From NCBI RefSeq assembly GCF_009834515.1, contig NZ_CP019426.1, positions 4,905,001 to 4,969,000 on the forward strand: a stretch of DNA of 64,000 nucleotides, given 5' to 3'. The translations under genes were made by a program, and so were the position numbers. The DNA is from Pseudomonas sp. R84 (GTDB lineage: Bacteria > Pseudomonadota > Gammaproteobacteria > Pseudomonadales > Pseudomonadaceae). This document shows, piece after piece, positions 34,693 through 43,581 of this stretch; the stretch's first letter is position 1; the number at the start of each line of letters is the position of its first letter. The notes below the pieces were generated by a model that saw only the letters and a program-made list of their open reading frames with translations, ran no database searches and had not been told where the DNA came from.

Positions 34693-35157
34693 CTTTCCTA
34701 CCTCGGTGTAATAGTTGTTTTTGTATGACCCTGTTGTAACGGGGCGGGGGCCATAGAACCATTCGACGATGGTAGTAACAAGCCCCTACAAAACATCCAG
34801 ATACCCCGCACCGAAGCCCTACGCCGATCCCCCAAACACCACAGAACCCCTGTGGGAGCTTGCCTGCAAGCGAATCAGACAACTCGGTCCCACAGACAAA
34901 ACACCCGGTTATCAATCCCCATCTCAAGGGATTGTTACCAAATCTGCCAAAGGTGTTTATCAAAACCTGCTCTGTTTACCCCCGCCCCATCTCCCTAAAA
35001 TTCACCTCGCCAACAAGGCAAACGCGATTAACAACGATACAGCCCCCACGAAGGCCGTTAATCCAGCTCTCAAGTAATAACTGCAAACGATGAAGTTACA
35101 CACGCAACCCCATAAAGGTTGCGTGACCCCACTCGACCTCAAAAAGGTAAATTTGAA
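34693..35157. other. Divergent intergenic region upstream of acsA and the DUF2790 gene
   Basis: A 465-base gap. It holds an inverted repeat ACCAT-N6-ATGGT at 34758-34773, about 66 bases before the acsA start and possibly an operator. A solitary REP core (tgtgggagcttgcctgcaag) lies at 34851-34873. A hairpin CGCAACC/GGTTGCG at about 35103-35123 lies just before the DUF2790 gene. Short open frames here have no support. Confidence 0.45.
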
Positions 35158-35418
35158 ATGAAAGCTTTATTGGTTCTGGCCCTCAGCAGTCTGTGCGCAA
35201 CCGCCATGGCAGATGAGGTCCCGACTGATGTCGCACAGCAACAGCCGGTGATCGAGGAATACACTTACTCCACGCACCTGGACATCGCCAAAGTTGTTTC
35301 CATGAGCGAAGTTCCGAATGTCTGCGAAGTGGTTCCGGCCAAAATGGAGTACGACGACTCCAAAGGCCAGCGCCACATCCTGCGTTACAGCGTCATGGGC
35401 AACGGCTGCACCAATTGA
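35158..35418 (+). CDS. Small periplasmic DUF2790 protein
   Basis: An 86-residue protein with signal peptide MKALLVLALSSLCATAMA and a mature part with the DUF2790 pattern EYTYSTHLDIAKVVSM ... CEVVPAKMEYDDSKGQ ... YSVMGNGC. The two cysteines could form a disulfide. The family is confined largely to Pseudomonas and has no known function. Start 35158 is an ATG with AAAAGG upstream; a longer frame would need TTG at 35119. Confidence 0.85.
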   Translation: MKALLVLALSSLCATAMADEVPTDVAQQQPVIEEYTYSTHLDIAKVVSMSEVPNVCEVVPAKMEYDDSKGQRHILRYSVMGNGCTN

Positions 35419-35473
35419 TGATTCGAGACTGCACCGAATTGGATCTCTCAGCGCTTCATTGAGGGTCGATTCC

Positions 35474-35493
35474 AGCCCGACTTCGGTCGGGCT
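35474..35493 (+). terminator. Hairpin after the DUF2790 gene
   Basis: AGCCCGAC/GTCGGGCT with a TTCG tetraloop. The tail is T-poor (cagttgtgttt), so efficiency is uncertain. Confidence 0.6.
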
Positions 35494-35528
35494 CAGTTGT
35501 GTTTGAAACCGTCAGAAATGCTTGCAAA

Positions 35529-35544
35529 ACACTAGATGTAGTGA
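35529..35544 (+). promoter_or_regulatory. Candidate NrdR box upstream of nrdB
   Basis: ACACTAGATGTAGTGA matches 13 of 16 positions of the NrdR consensus acaCwAtATaTwGtgt. NrdR normally binds two such boxes; I found only one. It lies 416 bases before the nrdB start. Confidence 0.45.
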
Positions 35545-35960
35545 AAAACCGATTTTTTTGTTCGTTTTTTGAGCAAATTCACAATGGCGAGATTTTTACG
35601 AAAAAAAATCTATCCCCGGCAAAGCCCTGTAAACCCTCACTCTCGTCGAAAAACCACCCTCCTCGACCGCTCCATGCGCGGATTCGCCTCAGCACAGCCG
35701 TGTTTTTTTCCCTATAATGCCGCCCCATACGGGTCAGCAATATTCCCTTACAGGGAGCAAAAGCCATTCTGAAGCCCCGCAGCAGCGTTCAACGCTGATT
35801 GCGCCCATCAGAGGCTCTCGGAACCCGTCAAAATTTCTGTTTATTTGCCTGCGTGCATCGCTGCAAAAAACGACATCCAACGCGGTCTGTACGACCGTGT
35901 GAAAAACCAACCAATCAGGTTTCACACGGGCACAGGCCCTCACGCAGGAGACGACACGTC

Positions 35961-37211
35961 ATGCTGAGCTGGGACGAATTCGACAAAGAAGACAGTGAAG
36001 TAGCAACCGTGAAAGGCGCCAACGCCGGCCACGCTACTGAAGCCAACATGGACCGCCTCGACAACGCTGGCGGTGCCGCCGCGATCGAAGCCCGCGCCGT
36101 GACCGCCGACGACTCGGCCGCTGTCGCCCGCGCCAAGGCTGCACTGAACTCCCTCGACGTCGCCGAAGGCCTCGCCGAACTCGAAGGCGCCTCCGCCCGT
36201 GTCGCCGTTGACGAAAAGCGCATGATCAACTGCCGCGCCGACCTCAACCAACTCGTGCCATTCAAGTACGACTGGGCCTGGCAGAAGTATCTGGACGGTT
36301 GCGCAAACCACTGGATGCCGCAAGAAGTCAACATGACCGCCGACATCGCCCTCTGGAAAGACCCGGAAGGCCTGACCGACGACGAGCGCCGCATCGTCAT
36401 GCGTAACCTCGGCTTCTTCTCCACCGCCGACTCCCTGGTTGCCAACAACCTGGTACTGGCCGTGTACCGCCTGATCACCAACCCGGAATGCCGCCAGTAC
36501 ATCCTGCGCCAGGCCTTCGAAGAGGCGATCCACACCCACGCCTACCAGTACTGCATCGAATCGCTGGCCATGGATGAAGGCGAGATCTTCAACATGTACC
36601 ACGAGATCCCATCGGTAGCTAAAAAAGCCGCCTGGGGCCTGAAGTACACCCGTTCGATCTCCGATCCGAAGTTCGAAACCGGCACCCCGGACACCGACAA
36701 AGAGTTGCTGCGCAACCTGATCGCCTACTACTGCGTCCTGGAAGGCATCTTCTTCTACTGCGGCTTCACCCAGATCCTCTCCATGGGCCGCCGCAACAAA
36801 ATGACCGGCGTCGCCGAGCAGTTCCAGTACATCCTGCGCGACGAATCCATGCACCTGAACTTCGGCATCGACGTGATCAACCAGATCAAAATCGAAAACC
36901 CACATTTGTGGGATGCTGAGATGAAAGAAGAAGCGACCCAGATGATTCTGCAGGGTACGCAGCTGGAGATCGAATACGCGCGTGACACTATGCCTCGCGG
37001 CGTACTGGGCATGAACGCGGCGATGATGGAGGACTACCTGAAGTTCATCGCTAACCGTCGTTTGTCGCAGATTGGTTTGAAAGAGGAATATCCAGGGACG
37101 ACTAACCCGTTCCCTTGGATGAGCGAGATTATGGACTTGAAGAAAGAGAAGAATTTCTTTGAGACTCGCGTGATCGAATACCAAACTGGTGGTGCGTTGA
37201 GCTGGGACTAA
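35961..37211 (+). CDS. nrdB: Class Ia ribonucleotide reductase, beta subunit
   Basis: A 416-residue NrdB, the diiron-tyrosyl radical subunit for making deoxyribonucleotides. It has [18 protein letters not shown], the iron-ligand helix [19 protein letters not shown] and [21 protein letters not shown] 35961 ([11 protein letters not shown]) follows AGGAG; a longer frame from 35799 is unlikely. The N-terminal 70 residues before [12 protein letters not shown] are an acidic, alanine-rich extension. NrdA is not adjacent in this window. A strong terminator follows. Confidence 0.95.
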   Translation: MLSWDEFDKEDSEVATVKGANAGHATEANMDRLDNAGGAAAIEARAVTADDSAAVARAKAALNSLDVAEGLAELEGASARVAVDEKRMINCRADLNQLVPFKYDWAWQKYLDGCANHWMPQEVNMTADIALWKDPEGLTDDERRIVMRNLGFFSTADSLVANNLVLAVYRLITNPECRQYILRQAFEEAIHTHAYQYCIESLAMDEGEIFNMYHEIPSVAKKAAWGLKYTRSISDPKFETGTPDTDKELLRNLIAYYCVLEGIFFYCGFTQILSMGRRNKMTGVAEQFQYILRDESMHLNFGIDVINQIKIENPHLWDAEMKEEATQMILQGTQLEIEYARDTMPRGVLGMNAAMMEDYLKFIANRRLSQIGLKEEYPGTTNPFPWMSEIMDLKKEKNFFETRVIEYQTGGALSWD

Positions 37212-37269
37212 TAGTCTCGCTCGGCACGATTTGACGATTGCGGTTTGAGTCGGCGAGTCGAGAAAGCAA

Positions 37270-37299
37270 AGAGCCCCGATCTGATCGGGGCTTTTTTTA
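37270..37299 (+). terminator. Rho-independent terminator of nrdB
   Basis: GAGCCCCGAT/ATCGGGGCT stem with a CTG loop, then seven T. Confidence 0.9.
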
Positions 37300-37558
37300 T
37301 GGACGATAGGTAAACCGTTTTACGCCTACGCCACAGAGCTCAATCTCCTACAGCACTTACAGTCGCTTCCCATTGAAGCGTGCTGCGAGCACTACTAAGC
37401 TCTATCGCAGGTGCCTAAGAAACGCCCAACGTAGAAAGCTTGGTCAGTGACACAGACGTGTAATTCGTCGGTGGCAACTGCTCTGCTCGTTGGGATTTCT
37501 TAAGTCCGCTCTACGTTGGGGTCAGGTCCTCCCAAATCCAAACGTAGAGGCCATAGAT
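37300..37558. other. Gap with a long-range inverted repeat before the BRO-like gene
   Basis: CCCAACGTAGA (37425-37435) and TCTACGTTGGG (37510-37520) form a perfect 11-base inverted repeat 74 bases apart, and AACGTAGAG recurs at about 37540. No gene is seen; this may be a regulatory site or a scar of insertion. Confidence 0.4.
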
Positions 37559-38092
37559 ATGTCTGATCCATGCTCGGTAACCGTCTTCTCTCGCCACAAC
37601 CTTTCTCTGCATGCCCTTCTACTCGAAAACCAGCCATGGTTTTCCGCCCGCGATGTTGGCCGTTTGATGGGTTTCCATCTGAATGATCGAGTGGTCAACA
37701 AGCTAGATATCGATCAACGCCGCGTCATGTGGATTGAGTACTTTCGAGAACCTGAACAGCAACTGATGCTCAGTGAATCTGGGGTGTATGCGCTGTTGGT
37801 CTATCACTACGTTCCGGGTAACCGGTTATTGCGTGAGTGGTTGACCAATGAGGTAGTGCCAACCTTGCGCGATGCGGAGGATTCAGGAGATTCGAATCGG
37901 CCAATGTTGAGCTTGTTGGATTGGCCGGAGATGTCTTTGAGTTTGCTGCATTGGCAGGATGAGGGCTGGATTCGGCTTCGGGATATGCCTTACCTGTTGA
38001 ACGGTCAGAAGTCACGACGAGCTTCTCTAGAGAACCCCTGGTGGCGAAGGGTTAGGCAGGCGTTTCAGTCTTCGAAGCACTCGATGGGCTAG
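37559..38092 (+). CDS. BRO N-terminal-domain (phage antirepressor-like) protein
   Basis: A 177-residue protein whose first 110 residues match the BRO/Bro-N pattern: VTVFSRHNLSLHALLLENQPWFSARDVGRLMGF, EPEQQLMLSESGVYALLVYH and NRLLREWLTNEVVPTLR. BRO domains bind DNA in phage and viral regulators. The C-terminal part (LSLLDWPEMSLSLLHWQDEGW) is unlike known KilA-C or ANT domains. AGAGG precedes ATG 37559. No other phage gene is near, so it is a stand-alone remnant or a domesticated gene. Its GC content looks lower than that of the neighbours. Confidence 0.8.
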   Translation: MSDPCSVTVFSRHNLSLHALLLENQPWFSARDVGRLMGFHLNDRVVNKLDIDQRRVMWIEYFREPEQQLMLSESGVYALLVYHYVPGNRLLREWLTNEVVPTLRDAEDSGDSNRPMLSLLDWPEMSLSLLHWQDEGWIRLRDMPYLLNGQKSRRASLENPWWRRVRQAFQSSKHSMG

Positions 38093-38205
38093 GGATGGGT
38101 TTGTAGGACTGCGCGAGATTCGTCGCTTTTTTATGTAGGAATTTTCGTAGACAGCAGTAATGGCCACTCAGTATCGTCCGAGGGTTTTCAACCCTCGGCG
38201 ATTTT

Positions 38206-38940
38206 ATGAGCGACAAGAAAAAAGACACTGACTGGACTGTTGCTGAGATTGAGGCAGCGGTTGATGCCTACCTGAAAATGTTTGAGCTTGAGCGAATCGG
38301 CCAAAAATTCAACAAGGCACATGAGAATCGCGTACTGCGTGCATCTGCCCTGCACAATCGCACTGAAGGCTCAGTTGAATTCCGCATGCAGAACATCTCT
38401 GCCGTTTTATTGAGAATGCATAGGGAATACATCAAAGGGTACAAGCCAGCTAGAAACGTTGGGTCCAACGTTGAGCCAGCCATCCGAGCAGTGTTGATTG
38501 CCAAAGGGGTAACGCTTGGGGATCCAACGGTTGCGACTGCGGATGAAGAAGCACTAGAGCAGAGAGCTCTGGCGCTAGAGAAACTGCCTCTTGAAGATGA
38601 ACCTGCGGGGATTGTGAAGCCGAAGCGCGCTCCCGCCCAGAGCACTGCATTTATACGTGACCCGAAGGTTAGAGCCTGGGTTCGTCAGAAAGCCAAAGGG
38701 ATATGTGAAGGGTGCGGTGAACCGGCTCCATTCACTAAAAATGACTCGCCTTACCTTGAAGTTCATCACGTGAGGCATTTGGCGAATAAGGGTTCTGATC
38801 GAATCAGCAACGCTGTAGCTCTCTGTCCGAACTGCCATCGGCGCTGCCATCACTCGAATGACAGCAGGGAGTTCACCGAGTCGCTCTATGACAGGGTTAA
38901 ACGGTTGAAGCGTGAGTACCCGAACCGAAAAACGATGTGA
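38206..38940 (+). CDS. HNH endonuclease with a C-terminal zinc-ribbon HNH module
   Basis: A 244-residue protein. The N-terminal part (TVAEIEAAVDAYLKMFELER ... RTEGSVEFRMQNISAVLLR, about residues 8-80) is the segment often fused to McrA-like HNH or restriction nucleases. The C-terminal module has C167-x2-C170, the HH pair at 187-188 (LEVHHVRHL), N202 and C207-x2-C210-H211, a complete HNH site. It probably cleaves DNA, perhaps modified or foreign DNA; no methylase is nearby. An accessory origin is suggested by lower GC and by the BRO-like neighbour. Confidence 0.85.
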   Translation: MSDKKKDTDWTVAEIEAAVDAYLKMFELERIGQKFNKAHENRVLRASALHNRTEGSVEFRMQNISAVLLRMHREYIKGYKPARNVGSNVEPAIRAVLIAKGVTLGDPTVATADEEALEQRALALEKLPLEDEPAGIVKPKRAPAQSTAFIRDPKVRAWVRQKAKGICEGCGEPAPFTKNDSPYLEVHHVRHLANKGSDRISNAVALCPNCHRRCHHSNDSREFTESLYDRVKRLKREYPNRKTM

Positions 38941-38990
38941 CGAGAGAGCTTGCCCTCGCTCGGCCGTGAAATCTGGTTGATGCCACCAAT

Positions 38991-39012
38991 CGCCAGCAGG
39001 CTAGCTCCCACA
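38991..39012. repeat. Solitary, degenerate REP core
   Basis: cgccagcaggctagctccca resembles one arm of the REPs elsewhere in the window, without a partner. Confidence 0.5.
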
Positions 39013-39102
39013 GATTCCGCATCATCCTGAAAACAATCAGTGCAACCCGCCCCGCCTCCCGCTATTAATACCCCTCCCCCACTCAAGGACCCGAGCCCCA
39101 CC

Positions 39103-40089
39103 ATGAAATTCGATCTCGCCTACTGCCTCAGCCTCGACGACAAGTTGTCGATCTATGACGTTCGCGATCTCAATTTCGATGAGACGGTGGCCTTCGACTC
39201 TGCGAAGGAACACTTCCAGTGCCCCAACGATGCCTGTCGTTCGGCGTTCGAGGCTTCCAACGAGTTGGGTACGTTCAACGCCAAGAACGTGAATTACGTG
39301 CGCACGCCGCACTTCAAGAATCTGCCCACTACGCAGCATGTGGCGGGTTGTCCGTATGTGAGTTTGAAGGCGTTGGCGTCTGGCGTTGAAACGGCGGATG
39401 GCGAGGTGGATGACGGTCGTGAGGAACACTTTCCATCGGAGTTGTTACTGACCCGGCGTGAGTATGTGCGCAAGCCTGTCGCGCCAGCGGGGGCGGCGGA
39501 TGTGTTGCGCGATGATCCGGTGCTAGTGACGGCGGACAGTGGTAAAGAGTCGGCGGGGCGTGAGTCGGCGCCGGACAAGACCAGTGTGTTTGCGCATCCG
39601 GTGGAGTGTTTTGTTTCCAACTTCGCGGACAAGGAGTTGCTCAAGCGGATGCCGTTGAAGGTCGGCGAGCATTCGGCGCCGTACAGTTCGTTCTTCAAGA
39701 AGATTGAGTATCTGACGGACAACAAGGGGCTGATTTACTGGGGGCGGATCAAGAAGATCGAGGACTTCCACAGTGCCAGTTTTCGCATCGATTTCGAGGA
39801 CAAGGTCTGGTTCAAGAAGCCCGAGGACAGTAAGAAGAAGCCGTATCCGGTCAGTGTTTATCTGAACAAGAAGCTGATCGACAACTACCGCAAGCGCAAG
39901 GCGTTTCTGGAGGAGATCAAGCACGCGGCGGATAGCGACAAGGCGTTGTTCTGTTTCTTCTATGGGGTGACACCGGAGTTGAAGCAGGTGCCCGGCAAGA
40001 AGAACCCCGAAAAGCCTTTCGAGGTCTTCAATGCCAATATCGAGAACCTGGATCACTTCATTATTCGTGAAGCGCCGGGTCTGGAGTGA
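39103..40089 (+). CDS. Unrecognised protein with a CoiA-like N-terminal zinc cluster
   Basis: A 328-residue protein of no family I can name. The N-terminal part has C40-x4-C45, H70, H79-x3-C83 (HFQCPNDAC ... TPHF ... HVAGCPY), recalling the zinc-ribbon start of CoiA-like proteins. A linker rich in acidic and basic residues follows, then a domain at about 165-320 with YSSFFKKIEYLTDNKGLIYWGRI and PYPVSVYLNKKLIDNYRKRK, which looks like a beta-rich, nucleic-acid-binding or OB-like fold. A frame upstream of ATG 39103 is proline-rich and unlikely. Third codon positions are T/G rich compared with the neighbours. Confidence 0.7.
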   Translation: MKFDLAYCLSLDDKLSIYDVRDLNFDETVAFDSAKEHFQCPNDACRSAFEASNELGTFNAKNVNYVRTPHFKNLPTTQHVAGCPYVSLKALASGVETADGEVDDGREEHFPSELLLTRREYVRKPVAPAGAADVLRDDPVLVTADSGKESAGRESAPDKTSVFAHPVECFVSNFADKELLKRMPLKVGEHSAPYSSFFKKIEYLTDNKGLIYWGRIKKIEDFHSASFRIDFEDKVWFKKPEDSKKKPYPVSVYLNKKLIDNYRKRKAFLEEIKHAADSDKALFCFFYGVTPELKQVPGKKNPEKPFEVFNANIENLDHFIIREAPGLE

Positions 40090-40092
40090 CGG

Positions 40093-41289
40093 TTAGCCCT
40101 GGGGCAGTTGCAGTTTGACGGCGCCGGGGTGTTGTTTGACGAGTGAGTACGGCAGGATCGACCAGTCGGGTGAATCGCAGGCTCGTTCTATGCGGGCGAA
40201 GTACGCTCCGATGTACAAACCTTTTTCGGTGAAGTGCCAGTTGGAATAGCTCCAGTTGTCTTCATTGGTGAAGTCGCAACTGTCTTCATCTCCGCCTGCC
40301 GGTTTCTTCATTTCATCCGGGTACAGTGCGGTGAGCTGCTTTATTAGCCACGGCTTGAAGATTTCGCGTTGGTACTTTGAGCGCGCTGCGTCTTCGGCCT
40401 CGGTCAATGGCTGGTCACCGCCTCGGTAACGATCAGCGTGAAGGATTGGCTGACCCTCGCCCACCCAGAGCACGTCTTCGAGCGACAACGGATGGCCGGT
40501 TTTCACATCGATGTTAAGTGGTGAATCGCCGAAGTCCGGGTGCGCACCGCCGCAGTCGTAGCTGGTGGAGATGTTCAGGCTGATGACGCTGGGCGAGATA
40601 AATGTCGGGGTGACGTCCTGAAGGAATTCGGCGTAACCGCGACCTCGCAACTGGCAACCGTAGTAACTGATGGCCTCGTCCCACAAGCGCCCGAGCAACT
40701 GCTGGTTAACCCGTTGCAGATCTTCTTTTGGCATCCCGGATTCGATGCTGAACATGGACATCTTGGTATCAGGCTCTTCCCACCATTGCAGGGAGTAGCC
40801 CATGAAGTCCTGCTTTTTACCAGGTTTGAGTTTCAATCCCTGAAGCCGTAGATATTCGTAGGGCTCGCTCTTGGGCAACTTGGCGATGTAGGGCAATGCA
40901 TTCGCCGGCACTTCGGGAAGTGGCGTATCAGTGACGAGTACGGGCAACTTTTTGCCCTTGGGGTTTTGCCATTCGCCCTTCCAGCCGCCATCAATCTGTT
41001 GCAGTTTCAGCGTGGGTAACGGCTTGCTCGGCTCCATACGATCACTGCCCTCTGTGAGCAGCAATATGTCATTTTGATAGGTGCCGTTAAGCTCTAGATC
41101 GCGGTGAAACTTCTCATAGAAGTAGCGACCGGTGACTTGCCCCGGGTCACTAATATCGACTTCGAAGACGATCGGCATTTTGCCCAACGTGCCGGTGAAC
41201 ACCATCCGGTTGTCTTCAGCGTGTGCGGTGGATTGCAGCGAGAACAGCACAGCGGCGCAGGTTGCCAGGCGCATCAGTCCCTTGAGCAT
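40093..41289 (-). CDS. Exported DUF3298-like protein, copy A
   Basis: A 398-residue protein with a signal peptide ending at STAHA. The C-terminal part (VISLNISTSYDCGGAHPDFGDSPLNIDVKTG HPLSLEDVLWV) has the DUF3298/RsiV-like pattern of a beta-rich extracytoplasmic domain. It is a paralogue of the next gene: FTGTLGKMPIVFEV, PYEYLRLQGLKLK, FMGYSLQWWEEP and NQQLLGRLWDEAISYYGC have close counterparts there. AAGGAA eight bases before the ATG supports the start. It converges on the CoiA-like gene with three bases between. The function is unknown. Confidence 0.8.
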   Translation of the reverse strand: MLKGLMRLATCAAVLFSLQSTAHAEDNRMVFTGTLGKMPIVFEVDISDPGQVTGRYFYEKFHRDLELNGTYQNDILLLTEGSDRMEPSKPLPTLKLQQIDGGWKGEWQNPKGKKLPVLVTDTPLPEVPANALPYIAKLPKSEPYEYLRLQGLKLKPGKKQDFMGYSLQWWEEPDTKMSMFSIESGMPKEDLQRVNQQLLGRLWDEAISYYGCQLRGRGYAEFLQDVTPTFISPSVISLNISTSYDCGGAHPDFGDSPLNIDVKTGHPLSLEDVLWVGEGQPILHADRYRGGDQPLTEAEDAARSKYQREIFKPWLIKQLTALYPDEMKKPAGGDEDSCDFTNEDNWSYSNWHFTEKGLYIGAYFARIERACDSPDWSILPYSLVKQHPGAVKLQLPQG

Positions 41290-41414
41290 TGATCGTTCCT
41301 TGAAAGAGGCGGAGGCCGCGCCGGCATTGGAGGGCCGGCGCGGATAAATTCGCGGCGATTATGGCGGGGTTACGCCTGGTAATCGAGAGTCTGCGCTTGA
41401 AAGATAACGCCACC

Positions 41415-42563
41415 TCAAGGCAGTTGCAGTGCAACCCCGCCCGGATGTTGTTTGACGATTGTGTACGGCAGAACGCTCCAGTCCACGAATCCGCAGACCG
41501 CCGCGACGTGGGCAAATGATGGCTCGAGCTTGATGCCCTGTTCCGTGAAGTACCAACCCGGATAATGCCAGGGATAATCCTCGTCGTAGCCGCAATCGTT
41601 TTCACCCTCAAGGGTGACGGTCATTTCGTTTGGGTAGAGTTTCAGCAACTGTGCGACCAACCAAGGTGCCAGTTCAGTGTTGCGGTAGTTCGACCACGCT
41701 GTCGAAGAGCCGGGTGAGCCCGCGGCGAAATCTTCATACTCCTCGTAGTGCAACGGCTTGCCCTGCCCCACCCACAAAACATCCTCAAGGGTCAGAAGCT
41801 TGCCTGTCTTGGTATCGATGTTGAGCGCGTCGTGGCTTTGATCCGGATAGGCACCGCCACAGTAATAGTCCGATGAAATCCGCACACTCATCACTGTGGG
41901 CGACATCCACAGTGGCTGGCTCCACTGCGCATAATTTCCAGAACAGCCATAAGACGACAACACTTCGCCCCACAAACGCGCCATCAATTGTTGGTTGATA
42001 CGTCGACGCTCTTCGAGGGAGTAACCGGTCACCACTTCGAACAGAGAAGTGTCTGTCTTCGGCTCGGTCCACCACTGCAGCGTGTAGCCCATGAAGGTGT
42101 CGGTCTTGCCTTTTTTGAGGGTGACGCCCTGCAGTCGCAGATATTCGTAAGGGTACTTGTCGTGAAGAGTGGTGAAAAAGGGCAAGGCATCGTCGGGTAC
42201 ATCGGGGATGACGGCTGGTTCTAACTCGACCTTCAGGATTTTCCCAGCGGTACTCGTCCACTCGCCATACCAACCATGAGTTGTCGGCTGCAGACGAAGG
42301 GTCGGGCGCGAATCTTCCATCCGCGAACCTTCTTCCAGCATCAGTGTTTCCCCGTCCAGGGCACCGTCGAGTGGCAGATCCTTGCGATACTTCTTATAGA
42401 AGTAACGACCGTCTCCAGTGCGAGTGTTTATTTCGAGGACGATGGCCGCTTTACCCAAGGTGCCGGTGTACACCTGCGCGCCGTTGTCGGCCGACGTTGC
42501 AGTCGAGACAAACAAGCCCGTCAGAAAAAGAACAGCGAAAAGGCGTAACAATCCTCGGAACAT
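41415..42563 (-). CDS. Exported DUF3298-like protein, copy B
   Basis: A 382-residue paralogue of copy A in tandem, 125 bases upstream of it. It has a signal peptide (LLRLFAVLFLTGLFVSTATSA) and the same order of blocks: YTGTLGKAAIVLEI, PYEYLRLQGVTLKKG, FMGYTLQWWTEP, INQQLMARLWGEVLSSYGC, YYCGGAYPDQSHDALNIDTKTGKLLTLEDVLWV. Both end ...VLPYTIVKQHPGGVALQLP, a conserved tail. The start is ATG 42563 after AAGGA. Confidence 0.8.
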   Translation of the reverse strand: MFRGLLRLFAVLFLTGLFVSTATSADNGAQVYTGTLGKAAIVLEINTRTGDGRYFYKKYRKDLPLDGALDGETLMLEEGSRMEDSRPTLRLQPTTHGWYGEWTSTAGKILKVELEPAVIPDVPDDALPFFTTLHDKYPYEYLRLQGVTLKKGKTDTFMGYTLQWWTEPKTDTSLFEVVTGYSLEERRRINQQLMARLWGEVLSSYGCSGNYAQWSQPLWMSPTVMSVRISSDYYCGGAYPDQSHDALNIDTKTGKLLTLEDVLWVGQGKPLHYEEYEDFAAGSPGSSTAWSNYRNTELAPWLVAQLLKLYPNEMTVTLEGENDCGYDEDYPWHYPGWYFTEQGIKLEPSFAHVAAVCGFVDWSVLPYTIVKQHPGGVALQLP

Positions 42564-42653
42564 CACTTCATCCTTGAATAAACGAGCAACTGCCCGCCAA
42601 AAGAAGCTGCGGATTATGTCGAGGTTGCGCGGGGGAATCGAGCGCTGTCGCCT

Positions 42654-43469
42654 TCAACTCAAGCACATGCTGATCATCACCATCAGCAACAGCCCGATGT
42701 ACACACGCGCATGCACCCGATCCGGGATTCGTCCAATCCATGGCGCGGCCAATCGAATCCCGATGAGCGAGCCAACCGTCAGCACCGCAAACGCCAGCAA
42801 ATCCACATACCCGACAAACCAAGCGCCCAGGTCAACCTGACTGAACCCGGCCAATGCCATGTAAGTCAGCGTCCCCGCCACTGCCACCGGCACACTCAGC
42901 GGATTGGCCATGGACGTCGCTTGCGACATGCTCAAGCCACAGCGGCGCAACAGCGGCACGGTCATGACGCTGCCTCCTACACCAAGAAACGTCGCGATGG
43001 CGCCGATGCCTACACCACCTGCGGAAGTTTCCGTAGCGCCAAGTCGGCGTGGGATGACATCTGGGTTCTGAGTGAGAAAGCCGCGTCGCAGCAGGCAGTC
43101 GACGATGGTCACGCCGAGGTAGCCGATGAATGCGTAGCGAATCACGTCGCCGCTGACCCACACCGCCGCCATTGCCCCCACGATTGCACCCAACCCGATG
43201 AACCCTCCCAACGGCCACAGGTAATGACGAATGAGATTGCCGGCGCGGCGGTGTTTGTCGGTGGCGATCAGGGCGTTGACGATCATCACGCAGGTCGAAG
43301 TGGCGACGGCGATGTGCATTGCTGACTGGCCGATCGGGTCGTCGGCGCCGTGGCTCGCGGTGAGGAGGCGATACAGCAGCGGCACCACGACGAAGCCGCC
43401 GCCGAAGCCGAACAGGACCGCGGTGATGCCGGTCAGGCAGCCGAAGAGGGTCAGCAGTAAATAGAACAT
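42654..43469 (-). CDS. TauE/SafE-family (sulfite exporter-like) membrane protein
   Basis: A 271-residue inner-membrane protein with about eight hydrophobic segments and the two family repeats, GFGGGFVVVPLLYRLL near the N-terminus and FLGVGGSVMTVPLLRRCG in the middle. The family exports sulfite or sulfonate-related anions; the substrate here is unknown. It is divergent from an AraC regulator, which probably controls it. The start at 43469 is a choice; a longer frame to 43514 exists. Confidence 0.88.
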   Translation of the reverse strand: MFYLLLTLFGCLTGITAVLFGFGGGFVVVPLLYRLLTASHGADDPIGQSAMHIAVATSTCVMIVNALIATDKHRRAGNLIRHYLWPLGGFIGLGAIVGAMAAVWVSGDVIRYAFIGYLGVTIVDCLLRRGFLTQNPDVIPRRLGATETSAGGVGIGAIATFLGVGGSVMTVPLLRRCGLSMSQATSMANPLSVPVAVAGTLTYMALAGFSQVDLGAWFVGYVDLLAFAVLTVGSLIGIRLAAPWIGRIPDRVHARVYIGLLLMVMISMCLS

Positions 43470-43581
43470 GTCGAGGCGTCCGTGGTGGGAGAGCGGTCGA
43501 CGATAGAGCGGCATCGCTTGGCCTGCTTCAGCAAGTCAGCCAATAATGTTTGCGTTTACGCCAATCACCGGAAAACGCCTG

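Larger units (their letters stand above)
35419..35960. other. Long leader region upstream of nrdB
   Basis: A 542-base region. It begins with the DUF2790 terminator, then an NrdR-like box (35529-35544) and an AT-rich tract. A TATAAT hexamer (35713-35718) lies in a CCC-TATAAT-GCCGCC context that looks like a -10 box, although no good -35 is seen. The remaining roughly 240 bases to nrdB hold no gene. nrdA is absent. Confidence 0.5.

Noticed and set aside
34769..35093. Short proline-rich frames between acsA and the DUF2790 gene
   Set aside because: No start signals and poor composition; the region is regulatory with a REP core.
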